Shown: positions 7,447 to 14,804 of the stretch, in pieces
How the letters are laid out: each line of letters opens with the position of its first letter
How positions within the stretch are numbered: the first letter of the stretch is position 1
Source: DAOQAU01 sp035354275
GTDB taxonomy: Bacteria > Cyanobacteriota > Vampirovibrionia > Gastranaerophilales > Gastranaerophilaceae
Direction: 5' to 3'
Assembly (NCBI GenBank): GCA_035354275.1
Contig: DAOQAU010000039.1
Location: forward strand, 1 to 15,393
DNA: 15,393 bases
Translations under genes and position numbers: made by a program
The notes under the pieces: generated by a model
Database searches by the model: none
What the model saw: the letters and a program-made list of their open reading frames with translations, nothing else
Told to the model about the DNA's origin: nothing

Positions 7447-8973
7447 TTATTTAATAAGTGATTGCCCTGTCATTTCTTCGGGTTTTTTGATGTCTAACAA
7501 TTTTAACACAGTCGGTGCGACATCGCAAAGAGCCCCGTCTTTTTTAAGTTCAATATTTTTATCTCCGTTAATCACAAAGAAAGGAACTTCATTTGTTGTG
7601 TGTGCTGTTTGAGGGCCTTGTGTTTTAGGGTCAAACATTTCTTCTGAATTTCCGTGATCTGCGGTCAAAAGCATTGTAATTCCTTTTTCTTTTGCTTTTT
7701 GTGCAATTTTGCCGACACATTCATCCACGACTTTGCAAGCTTTTGTCGCTGCTTTTATGTCTCCTGTGTGTCCTACCATATCAGGGTTTGCAAAGTTCAC
7801 CAGAATAAATCCGTAATCAGGATTGTCTTGGGCTTCAAGCACTTTTTGACAAACTTCAGGTGCGCTCATTTCAGGTTGCAAATCATAGGTCGCAACTTTT
7901 GGTGAAGGAACTAAAACCCTTGTTTCATTGGGGTTAGGCTCTTCTATGCCCCCGTTAAAGAAGAAGGTGACATGAGCGTATTTTTCTGTTTCCGCTGTTC
8001 TGAACTGTTTTATTCCGTTTTTTTCGAGCACATCGCCGAGCAGATTATTTAATTTTTGAGGGGGAAACGCCACAGGAAAATTAAAAGTTTCATCGTATTG
8101 GGTCATGGTGGTGTAGTGAAGGTTTTTTCTGACATCTTTTCTTTCAAATCCCGAGAAGTTTTCAAAGTTAATCGCTTTTGTTATTTCTCTTGCTCTGTCG
8201 GGTCTGAAATTAAAGAAAATTATAGAATCATTATCTTTTATTCTTGATTCTTCGCCACCTATTTGGGTCGGTTTTACAAATTCATCGTTTTCGCCTTTTG
8301 CGTAAGATTGTTGCACTGCTTCAACCGCAGAAGCTGCTTTTTCGCCTTCTCCGAATAAAAGATTATTATAAGCTTTTTCGACTCTATCCCAGCGGTTATC
8401 TCTGTCCATTGCCCAATAGCGGCCCATGACAGAGGCTACAGAGGGCAGGTTGTATTTTTTTAATTCATCTTCAACCTGTTGCAGGTATTTGCAAGCACTT
8501 TGCGGTGGAGTGTCGCGCCCGTCTAAAAATCCGTGTACATAGATTTTTTTTAGTCCGTTATCTGCTGCAAGCTTAATTAAAGCAGCCAAATGATCCATTG
8601 AGGAGTGAACGCCTCCGTCAGAAACCAACCCGAACAGGTGAAGTGCAGAATTGTTTTGTTTGGCATGATTTATTGCTTCAAGAAATTTTTCGTTTTTGAA
8701 AAAGTCACCTTCACGAATACTTTTATTTATCTTTGTTAATTCCTGATACACAACTCTTCCTGCGCCTAAGTTAAGGTGTCCGACTTCGGAGTTGCCCATT
8801 TGTCCATCGGGAAGCCCCACCCATTCACCGTCAGCGTGGATTTGTGTGTATTTTTCGGATTTTTTAAAACTATCTATGTTGACGGGGTTTGCCAAAATAG
8901 TGGCATTTGTTTCGGGATTATTTTCGCTTATTCCCCAGCCGTCCATTATGCACAATAAAACTCTCTTATTCAT
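7447..8973 (-). CDS. gpmI: 2,3-bisphosphoglycerate-independent phosphoglycerate mutase
   Basis: This enzyme interconverts 3- and 2-phosphoglycerate in glycolysis and gluconeogenesis through a phosphoserine intermediate, using two Mn2+ ions. The 508-aa length is typical. The alkaline-phosphatase-like domain begins with LCIMDGWG (metal ligand Asp11) and GNSEVGHLNLG, with the nucleophile Ser62. The inserted phosphotransferase domain has SDGGVHSS, DGRDTPP (about 151-157) and MGRYWAMDRDNRWDR (183-197). The C-terminal part carries NPDMVGHTGD, LTADHGNSEEM and TAHTTNEVPF, which complete the metal sites. ATG 8971-8973 follows AAGGA at six bases. It lies 69 bases downstream of pckA on the same strand, and the pair covers adjoining steps around PEP and phosphoglycerate, but a separate promoter is visible between them. 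Confidence 0.98.
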   Translation of the reverse strand: MNKRVLLCIMDGWGISENNPETNATILANPVNIDSFKKSEKYTQIHADGEWVGLPDGQMGNSEVGHLNLGAGRVVYQELTKINKSIREGDFFKNEKFLEAINHAKQNNSALHLFGLVSDGGVHSSMDHLAALIKLAADNGLKKIYVHGFLDGRDTPPQSACKYLQQVEDELKKYNLPSVASVMGRYWAMDRDNRWDRVEKAYNNLLFGEGEKAASAVEAVQQSYAKGENDEFVKPTQIGGEESRIKDNDSIIFFNFRPDRAREITKAINFENFSGFERKDVRKNLHYTTMTQYDETFNFPVAFPPQKLNNLLGDVLEKNGIKQFRTAETEKYAHVTFFFNGGIEEPNPNETRVLVPSPKVATYDLQPEMSAPEVCQKVLEAQDNPDYGFILVNFANPDMVGHTGDIKAATKACKVVDECVGKIAQKAKEKGITMLLTADHGNSEEMFDPKTQGPQTAHTTNEVPFFVINGDKNIELKKDGALCDVAPTVLKLLDIKKPEEMTGQSLIK

Positions 8974-9005
8974 ATCTTTTCCTTGCCAAATGTAATCATT
9001 AATAC

Positions 9006-9034
9006 ATTTTAGCAGGAAAACAGAACAACTTCAA
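9006..9034 (-). promoter_or_regulatory. Probable gpmI promoter
   Basis: Reading leftward, TTGAAG (9029-9034) and TAAAAT (9006-9011) are separated by 17 bases. The predicted start lies near 8999, about 25 bases before the gpmI ATG. This allows gpmI expression independent of pckA, although no terminator is visible between the two genes. Confidence 0.45.
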
Positions 9035-9042
9035 GGTAAAAA

Positions 9043-10683
9043 TCAAACTTGCGCAATTACTTTTTCAAGTGCTTCAAGTGCATCCGCAGGAAGTTTGTCC
9101 AGTCCTGCTTTTTCGACTTCGCGCGATTTTACAAATTCAATTCTGTCTTTCATCCGTTTTATAAATTGGTCTTTGTACTCGGCATTGTCAAAATTTGCTT
9201 CAAAGCCTTCGACTTTAAGGATTTGAATATCAGAGAAGTTGCCCCATTTCTTAAATTCGGCACTGCCTTCGACAATCGCCTCGATTATTCCCAAAGTATT
9301 TTCAGGCTTAACTTTTTTGCCCATAAAATCGCCGGTGTTTAGGATATAGCAGTCAACGCCGTCTTCTATTAACTGTTTAAATCTTGTGTAATCCATTTCT
9401 AAAGGATAAACCCGGAAGGGATTAGCGTAAGGTTCAACCACAAGCGCATCGGGATCAACGCCTTGGGCTAATCTTTCGGCTGAAGTTCTTTTTGTGGCAA
9501 GAGTTGCACCCATAGCTGAGCCCAAAGAAGCACCTGAAAGTTTAATCACAGGCGGAATTGTAGAATCCTTCATTAGCCAAAAAATTGCATTAATAGGTTC
9601 ATCCACCCTGTCAACGCGATTTGGTGACCAGAGTTTTGATTTAACCGCCCTGCCGTTGCCGTTTCTGATGTCTTCTGTGATTGAATAAATTTTTCCGTCT
9701 TTGCCCTGAATCGCCCCGTTATTTTGCTGGGTAATTATGTATTTGTTGTCTTCGCAGCCCATAGGATAATCCTGCGTTTTGTCAAAATATGCAGGCTCTA
9801 ACGCAATGGAATATTTTTTGTCAACATTTATTATGAAAGCGTCATCATGCAAAACCGTAATATCGTATTTATTATTATGTTTGGCATGCGTAATGGTGGA
9901 TTTGCCCGAGCCCGAAAGCCCAAAAACTGCAGTTTGAAAAGATTTATCTTTTAAGTTGTAGCGTTTCATTCCGCCATGGCAAGAAGCGTAGCCGTTTCTT
10001 GCGGCAGCTCCCCAGGCAAGTGTAAGAGTGCCTTTTTTGTGTTCTCCGAAATATCTCATCCCTAAAATTGCAGCACAGTTATGTTCAGGATCAAAGAAGG
10101 TCAACCCGTAAGGAAAATCGGGGTGAGTCCAGTCGGGGTCGGAGAAAACAAAAATATCGCCTTCATTTATTTTTCTTGAATTTTTGTACATTTTTGCATA
10201 TTCGTTTGTAATGTACTGGAAATTGAGCATCCATGAATACATAACATTTTCAAAACCTTCGGGGATAAGCAGGTGTGCTTTTACCATAAAATCTTCTTCC
10301 AGTCCCACTACAACTTGGGTTTTATACATTAACCTATCGCGCACACAATAGACCGCTTCTCTTAAAATAGGTAAAAGCTGAGCCAAATCACAACCCGGCT
10401 CGCCGACGATTTTTCTTGCGGCGGCGCATCTTCCCACAACCGTTCCATCATTGAACAAAAGCTGGTTAGTGCCTGAGGGAAGCCCCAGTTTTTCGGGTTT
10501 ATAAACAGGCATTCCTGTAAGTTCTATTGTGCCCGAAGAATTTTTGGCAAGAAGGTAGGCTTCTTTTAAATCTCTTATTTCTTTAATATTGTTGGCAAAA
10601 AAGGGAGCGGTTAAAGTTGCCCTGGCAGCGGATGTTATTGATTTTAATTCTTCCGAATCAGTAAAAAATTCTATCGTGGACAT
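9043..10683 (-). CDS. pckA: Phosphoenolpyruvate carboxykinase (ATP), divergent form
   Basis: The 546-aa product has the nucleotide-binding core of ATP-type PEP carboxykinase: a kinase-1a loop AVFGLSGSGKSTIT (P-loop at 255-263), a LHDDAF segment (278-283) at the kinase-2/metal position, and upstream GEHKKG and SCHGGM in the PEPCK-specific region. The enzyme converts oxaloacetate and ATP to PEP, CO2 and ADP, or runs in reverse as an anaplerotic fixation step in fermenting anaerobes. It differs from the E. coli type: GLSGTGKTT reads GLSGSGKST, the GDDEHGW motif is reduced to HDD, and the N-terminal GRSPKDK substrate motif is not visible. It therefore belongs to a divergent branch. ATG 10681-10683 is chosen because AAGGAG lies six bases upstream; an earlier in-frame ATG at 10704 falls at the edge of a repeat. 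gpmI follows on the same strand. Confidence 0.85.
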   Translation of the reverse strand: MSTIEFFTDSEELKSITSAARATLTAPFFANNIKEIRDLKEAYLLAKNSSGTIELTGMPVYKPEKLGLPSGTNQLLFNDGTVVGRCAAARKIVGEPGCDLAQLLPILREAVYCVRDRLMYKTQVVVGLEEDFMVKAHLLIPEGFENVMYSWMLNFQYITNEYAKMYKNSRKINEGDIFVFSDPDWTHPDFPYGLTFFDPEHNCAAILGMRYFGEHKKGTLTLAWGAAARNGYASCHGGMKRYNLKDKSFQTAVFGLSGSGKSTITHAKHNNKYDITVLHDDAFIINVDKKYSIALEPAYFDKTQDYPMGCEDNKYIITQQNNGAIQGKDGKIYSITEDIRNGNGRAVKSKLWSPNRVDRVDEPINAIFWLMKDSTIPPVIKLSGASLGSAMGATLATKRTSAERLAQGVDPDALVVEPYANPFRVYPLEMDYTRFKQLIEDGVDCYILNTGDFMGKKVKPENTLGIIEAIVEGSAEFKKWGNFSDIQILKVEGFEANFDNAEYKDQFIKRMKDRIEFVKSREVEKAGLDKLPADALEALEKVIAQV

Positions 10684-10702
10684 TGAATTCTCCTTAAAGT
10701 TC

Positions 10703-10788
10703 ACGTCATGCTGAATTCATTTCAGCATCGCAAGGTCGTTTGCCAAAATATTAAGTCATGAGATCTTGAATCAAGTTCAGGATGACGT
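10703..10788. repeat. Palindromic interspersed repeat B (GTCATGCTGAA...TTCAGGATGAC)
   Basis: The 86-bp element has 13-bp terminal inverted repeats, ACGTCATGCTGAA (10703-10715) and TTCAGGATGACGT (10776-10788), with one mismatch. Next to the left end is a hairpin, ATGCTGAA/TTCAGCAT, with a 5-base loop (10708-10728). The right end includes TCTTGAATCAAGTTCAGGA (10764-10782), which on the opposite strand matches 17 of 19 bases of a block at 15270-15288. It resembles the widespread 'GTCATGCTGAAC...GTTCAGGATGAC' intergenic repeat. It fills the pckA leader. Confidence 0.88.
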
Positions 10789-10793
10789 ATAAT
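10766..10793 (+). promoter_or_regulatory. Candidate nadB promoter, partly inside repeat B
   Basis: TTGAAT (10766-10771) and a perfect TATAAT (10788-10793) are separated by 16 bases. The -35 box lies within repeat B and the -10 box starts on its last base. Transcription would begin near 10800, about 90 bases before the nadB ATG. Confidence 0.5.
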
Positions 10794-10794
10794 A

Positions 10795-10823
10795 ATTTTA
10801 CTTCAAACAAATTTCTTTGTAAA
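10795..10823 (-). promoter_or_regulatory. Candidate pckA promoter
   Basis: Reading leftward, TTTACA (10818-10823) and TAAAAT (10795-10800) are separated by 17 bases, each box matching consensus at five of six positions. The start would lie near 10788, so the roughly 105-base leader would consist almost entirely of repeat B. The site overlaps the nadB promoter, and the two could not be occupied by polymerase at once. Confidence 0.5.
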
Positions 10824-10891
10824 AAATTAGTCTTTTGCGGTAGAAAAAAATTTTTGTTTATTTTAAAATGTCCTGGATAGGATATGTTATT

Positions 10892-12508
10892 ATGAAGTAT
10901 TCAAAATATTCAGTTGCAATAATAGGAAGCGGAATCGCAGGACTCTATGCGGCCTTGAAGATTTCCCAAAAATGCGATTTGCCAGACGGCTTACTTTTGA
11001 TTACAAAATCAAAACTGGGAGAAAGCAATTCGCGCTACGCTCAGGGCGGAATTGTAGCGGTCTTGAAAGAAAACAAAAAAGATTCTCCGTCTCTTCATAT
11101 CAGCGACACAATTAAGGCAGGTGCGGGATTAAGCGAGCTTGGCATAACAAAATTTATCTCCGAAAATTCCGATGAAGTTATAAAAGACTTAATTTCATTC
11201 GGTGTTGAATTTGATAAAAACGGAAACGATAATTACTATTTTACCCTAGAAGCCGCACACAGCGTAAACCGTATTCTTCACTCAGGCGGTGATGCAACAG
11301 GAAGAAGCATTGAAAAAGTGCTTTGTCAAAAAGTCTTGGAAAATTCCAATATTGAAGTCTATGAGCAAACTTTAGCCGTAGAACTTTTGGTGGATTCCGA
11401 CAGCGAGTGTAAAGGTTTTGTCGCATATAACGATTTAACAAAAGAATACGAAGCAGTCTATTCATCTGCTGTGATTCTTGCCTCCGGTGGGCTCGGTCAG
11501 CTTTATAAGCATACGACAAACCCGACAGTTGCAACAGGCGACGGAATAGCACTTGCCTATAACGCAGGGGCAATAATTCAGGATATGGAATTTGTGCAGT
11601 TTCACCCGACGGCACTTGCGCTCGATACAGGCAAAAATAGGTTTTTGATATCCGAAGCCGTAAGAGGCGAAGGCGCAAAACTCGTGGATAAAGACGGGCA
11701 TGAGTTTATGCAAAAATACCATGAACAAAAGGAGCTTGCGCCAAGAGATATCGTTACAAGGGCAATATTTAACGAAATGAATAAAACTAATTCGGATTGC
11801 GTTTATTTGAATTCAACTCATTTGTCAAAGAAAAAACTTCAAAAACGATTCCCTAATATCACAAGAATTTGTGAAGAAAACGGAATAGATATTTCAAAAG
11901 ATTTCATCCCTGTAGCACCCGCCGCACACTATTCAATGGGCGGAGTTAAAACAAACGTGGAGGCAAGAACTTCTATAAGAGGGCTTTATGCAATCGGCGA
12001 AACCGCTTCAACAGGATTACACGGTGCAAACCGCCTTGCAAGCAATTCGCTTCTTGAATGTGTCGTTTGCGCTTATGAGCTTGCAGATTACCTGAAGGAA
12101 ACAGAGTTAAATCCGCCAAAGCTGATAGATGAAAATTTGAAAAATTCAATAGATAAATATTCTAAAGATGTTGATTTTGAAGAAGTAAATGTGGATTTGC
12201 TTAAATCAAAACTTCAAAACCTGATGTGGGATTATGTCGGAATTCTTCGCGACGAAAAATCCTTGACAACGGCAAACAATAAGCTTCATGCTTTAAAATC
12301 CGAATTTAAATTTCCCGGCAAGTGTTCAAACAAAGAAGAGTATGAATTTAAAAATATGCTTACCGTCGCTCAATTAATAATTGATTCGGCACTTAAAAGA
12401 ACAGAATCAAGAGGTGCTCATTTCAGAAAAGACTACCCTTGGGCAAAAGAAAATGTCGAACACAACTGTATTATAAAAGGAGAAAAGGGGCTTGTTTTTG
12501 TTTCATGA
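10892..12508 (+). CDS. nadB: L-aspartate oxidase
   Basis: NadB oxidises L-aspartate to iminoaspartate using FAD, with oxygen or fumarate as electron acceptor, and passes it to NadA for quinolinate synthesis in the de novo NAD pathway. The 538-aa product has the N-terminal dinucleotide fold VAIIGSGIAG (GSGIAG at 12-17) and SRYAQGGI (47-54). HSGGDATGR lies near 130, FVQFHPTAL near 234, SEAVRGEGA near 254 and the active-site APRDIVTR (283-290). YSMGGVKTN and GETASTGLHGANRLASNSLLE follow near the FAD site. The C-terminal helical domain runs to the end. These motifs, especially SRYAQGG without a covalent-flavin histidine, separate it from succinate dehydrogenase. ATG 10892 is preferred over ATG 10868 because AGGA sits nine bases upstream and the glycine motif then falls at the usual distance. 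It overlaps nadC by 17 bases. Confidence 0.97.
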   Translation: MKYSKYSVAIIGSGIAGLYAALKISQKCDLPDGLLLITKSKLGESNSRYAQGGIVAVLKENKKDSPSLHISDTIKAGAGLSELGITKFISENSDEVIKDLISFGVEFDKNGNDNYYFTLEAAHSVNRILHSGGDATGRSIEKVLCQKVLENSNIEVYEQTLAVELLVDSDSECKGFVAYNDLTKEYEAVYSSAVILASGGLGQLYKHTTNPTVATGDGIALAYNAGAIIQDMEFVQFHPTALALDTGKNRFLISEAVRGEGAKLVDKDGHEFMQKYHEQKELAPRDIVTRAIFNEMNKTNSDCVYLNSTHLSKKKLQKRFPNITRICEENGIDISKDFIPVAPAAHYSMGGVKTNVEARTSIRGLYAIGETASTGLHGANRLASNSLLECVVCAYELADYLKETELNPPKLIDENLKNSIDKYSKDVDFEEVNVDLLKSKLQNLMWDYVGILRDEKSLTTANNKLHALKSEFKFPGKCSNKEEYEFKNMLTVAQLIIDSALKRTESRGAHFRKDYPWAKENVEHNCIIKGEKGLVFVS

Positions 12509-13328
12509 TTTTTTAATCGAAAAGCACATTAAGGCGGCACTTGAAGAGGATATCGGCTTTGGCGATATTACGACGGATTTTATCGCGGGAGAAAAAGATG
12601 TTTTAAAAGGCTCTCTTAATACAAGAGAAAACGGTGTTCTTTGCGGCTGCAAGGTTTTTGAAAAAGTTTTTAAGGTTTTATCTGATAAAGTCGAGATAAA
12701 ATTTTATTTTAAAGACGGCGATTTTATCGCCGCAGGCGATAAAATCGCCGATATAAAAGGTCCTGCAAGGTTTATTTTAACAGGCGAAAGAACGGCACTG
12801 AATTACATTCAAAGAATGAGCGGGATAGCCACAGAGACAAAAAAATATCAAGATGCAATCGGGAACCATCCTGCAAAAATCGCCGATACAAGAAAAACAA
12901 CCCCGGGCTTCAGAATGTTTGAAAAATATGCGGTAAAAACAGGCGGAGGGGCACTGCATCGGTTTAATTTATCTGATTGCGCGATGATTAAGGACAATCA
13001 CATCAAGCTTGCGGGCTCTATTACAAAAGCGGTGGAAAAATTAAGAAAAAACATTTCTCACGCACATAAAATTGAAGTCGAGTGCGACACTTTAGAGCAA
13101 GTCAAAGAAGCTTTAGCTTGTAATGTTGACATAATAATGTTAGATAATATGGGGGTAAATGAGATAAGAGAAATAGTCAAGCTCATCGATAAAAGGGCAA
13201 TTGTTGAAGTAAGCGGGGGTGTAAATTTAGACGCGGTTAAAGAAATTGCTGCAGCGGGAGTTGACATAATTTCATCAAGCGCAATTGTTGCAAAGGCTTG
13301 CGCACTTGATTTGGGGCTTGATATTTAA
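12492..13328 (+). CDS. nadC: Nicotinate-nucleotide pyrophosphorylase (carboxylating), quinolinate phosphoribosyltransferase
   Basis: NadC joins quinolinate and PRPP to give nicotinate mononucleotide, CO2 and pyrophosphate, committing quinolinate to NAD. The 278-aa length is typical. Motifs are ALEEDIGFGDITT (16-28), GERTALNYIQRMSGIAT (98-114), DTRKTTPGFR (132-141), the phosphate-binding KTGGGALHR (149-157), KDNHI (167-171), IEVECDT and MLDNMG. The C-terminal EVSGG motif is present, but the usual VGALTHS stretch reads SSAIVAKA here. No ATG is available: TTG at 12492 has AAAGGAG nine bases upstream, and TTG at 12498 has AGGGG seven bases upstream. Translation is probably coupled to nadB, whose stop lies inside the overlap. 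A 15-bp perfect inverted repeat occurs at 12717-12749. The gene ends in a 4-base overlap with the convergent CBS protein gene. Confidence 0.96.
   Translation: MFLFHDFLIEKHIKAALEEDIGFGDITTDFIAGEKDVLKGSLNTRENGVLCGCKVFEKVFKVLSDKVEIKFYFKDGDFIAAGDKIADIKGPARFILTGERTALNYIQRMSGIATETKKYQDAIGNHPAKIADTRKTTPGFRMFEKYAVKTGGGALHRFNLSDCAMIKDNHIKLAGSITKAVEKLRKNISHAHKIEVECDTLEQVKEALACNVDIIMLDNMGVNEIREIVKLIDKRAIVEVSGGVNLDAVKEIAAAGVDIISSSAIVAKACALDLGLDI
12717..12749. repeat. Perfect 15-bp inverted repeat within nadC
   Basis: GGCGATTTTATCGCC (12717-12731) and GGCGATAAAATCGCC (12735-12749) are exact reverse complements around the loop GCA. Each arm is also a 6-bp hairpin (GGCGAT/ATCGCC) with a 3-base loop. The segment encodes GDFIAAGDKIA and introduces no length change relative to the NadC family as I know it. 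Confidence 0.95.
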
Positions 13329-14674
13329 GAATTTTCTTCTTCGACGTTTTCTTTTTGTTCGTTTTCTTTATTTTTTTTGATGATAATAAGTTTTGTTATT
13401 CTAGCACCGTCAATTTCTTGAACGCTAAATTCTAAATCTTTAATTTCGACACAATCGTTAATTTGTGCTATTCTGCCTAGTTCTTTTAAAACCAAGCCGC
13501 CGATTGTATCAACATCCTCATCCACAAGTTCGATTTCAAAAAATTCTGCTATTTCATCTATTCTCATCATCGCATTTGCGATGTAGGTATTGGGTGAAAT
13601 TTCTTTTATATCGGCTTCTTCTTCGTCAAATTCATCTTGAACGTCGCCGAAAATTTCTTCAAGGACATCTTCTAAGGTGATAAGTCCCGATGTTCCGCCA
13701 AATTCATCTATAACAATAGCCATTTGGCTTTTGCGTTTTTTAAATTCACGAAGAAGATTATCCATGGTAATTGTTTCAGGAACAAGAAAAACAGGTCTTA
13801 AAAGTTTTTCCAGTGAAAATTCTTCTTTTCTTAGAGAAATTCCGTACAAATCTTTAACGTGTAAAATTCCTGAAATATGGTCAAGATTTTCTTCATAAAC
13901 AGGATATCTTGTATATTGCATTTCTTCTGTGAGTGTATTTAATTCGTCAAAAGTAATATCGGAGGAAATACAAGCCATATCAGTCCTTGGCACCATAACC
14001 TGTTTTGCGGTTAAGTCGGAGAATTTGAAAACATTCTGGAGCATTTCACGTTCGGTTTCGTTTAAAACGCCCTCATTATAGCTTGCGTTTATTAGCATAT
14101 TTAACTCTTCAATAGAATGGGCAAGATGTGAAGCCGGTGAGGTCGGAATTTTGAAAATCTTTAACAATAAATTTCCAAAACCGTTTAACATAAAAATAAA
14201 CGGACTGAAAAATTTTGTAATAACTTTCATCGGAACGGCAATTATTAAAGATACTTTTTCGGGATATTGAAGTGCGATTGACTTTGGCATCAATTCACCT
14301 ATTACGACGTGCATAACGGTAATTAAAGAAAAAGCAATTGCAACCGAAATTGAATGAGCGGCTACAAGCTGATAATTTTGAGGTAAGAAATCAAATAAAG
14401 GCTCAATTATTCTGACCAAAGTAGCCTCGCCTACCCAACCCAGACCGATACTGGAGATTGTAATTCCTAACTGTACTGCTGCAATAAATCTGTCTAAATC
14501 CTTAAGTGCTTCCAGCGCAATTTTTGCGTTAAAATTGCCTTCTTTTGTAAGTTGTGCGATTCTTGTTTTTCTGACGCTTACTATTGCAAATTCTGACGCA
14601 ACAAAAAACCCGTTTGTAAAAAGCAGAAGTGCTATTACAAACAAATTAAACAATATCGTGCCTATTTCGCCCAT
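13325..14674 (-). CDS. Hemolysin C/CorC-type (CNNM, CBS-pair) membrane protein
   Basis: The 449-aa protein has the three-part plan of the CNNM/CorC family. An N-terminal DUF21 membrane domain includes a first helix near residues 6-32 (FNLFVIALLLFTNGFFVASEF) and further helices to about 190. A CBS pair at about 205-330 contains MVPRTDM, RYPVYEEN, ISGILHVKDL and IVIDEFGGTSGLITLEDVLEEIFGD. A C-terminal CorC_HlyC domain lies at about 355-435 (MRIDEIAEFF, DTIGGLVLKELGR). Members act in Mg2+ or Co2+ efflux at the inner membrane, with the CBS pair sensing nucleotides; 'hemolysin' is a historical name. The 15-residue tail is rich in Glu, Lys and Asn. ATG 14672-14674 follows AAGGA at six bases. The upstream promoter is divergent with that of the S4 gene, and the 3' end is convergent with nadC. 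Confidence 0.93.
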   Translation of the reverse strand: MGEIGTILFNLFVIALLLFTNGFFVASEFAIVSVRKTRIAQLTKEGNFNAKIALEALKDLDRFIAAVQLGITISSIGLGWVGEATLVRIIEPLFDFLPQNYQLVAAHSISVAIAFSLITVMHVVIGELMPKSIALQYPEKVSLIIAVPMKVITKFFSPFIFMLNGFGNLLLKIFKIPTSPASHLAHSIEELNMLINASYNEGVLNETEREMLQNVFKFSDLTAKQVMVPRTDMACISSDITFDELNTLTEEMQYTRYPVYEENLDHISGILHVKDLYGISLRKEEFSLEKLLRPVFLVPETITMDNLLREFKKRKSQMAIVIDEFGGTSGLITLEDVLEEIFGDVQDEFDEEEADIKEISPNTYIANAMMRIDEIAEFFEIELVDEDVDTIGGLVLKELGRIAQINDCVEIKDLEFSVQEIDGARITKLIIIKKNKENEQKENVEEENS

Positions 14675-14717
14675 TAATTATCCTTAGTCTGAATTTTTTA
14701 AAATTATATTCAAATCC

Positions 14718-14769
14718 ATTATAATATTGTAAAGCAAAATTTGCAACTTTTATGTTAAAATCATATAAT
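14718..14769. promoter_or_regulatory. Symmetric divergent promoter pair sharing one -35 box
   Basis: The self-complementary hexamer TTGCAA (14741-14746) is a -35 match on both strands. Exactly 17 bases to its right lies TATAAT (14764-14769), directing the S4 gene. Exactly 17 bases to its left lies ATTATA (14718-14723), which is TATAAT on the - strand and directs the CNNM/CorC gene. Both -10 boxes are perfect. Confidence 0.7.
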
Positions 14770-14804
14770 TGGTCAGTGAGTGATTGATAGTAATTGTTTC
14801 TTAT

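Noticed and set aside
7117..7461. 114-codon + frame across repeat A copy 1 and repeat C
   Set aside because: It reads through repeats and the antisense start of the SNF2 gene, with no family features. The repeats explain the open frame.
8974..9042. AT-only hairpin AAATGTA/TACATTT between pckA and gpmI as a terminator
   Set aside because: The stem is seven A-T-rich pairs with an 8-base loop and no following U-tract, too weak to call.
10794..10891. Riboswitch in the nadB leader
   Set aside because: The roughly 90-base leader is AT-rich with no stable stem or recognisable aptamer core.
11241..11678. 145-codon frame antisense to nadB
   Set aside because: Its composition is Arg/Leu-rich as expected from the complementary strand of a conserved gene, and no binding site precedes it.
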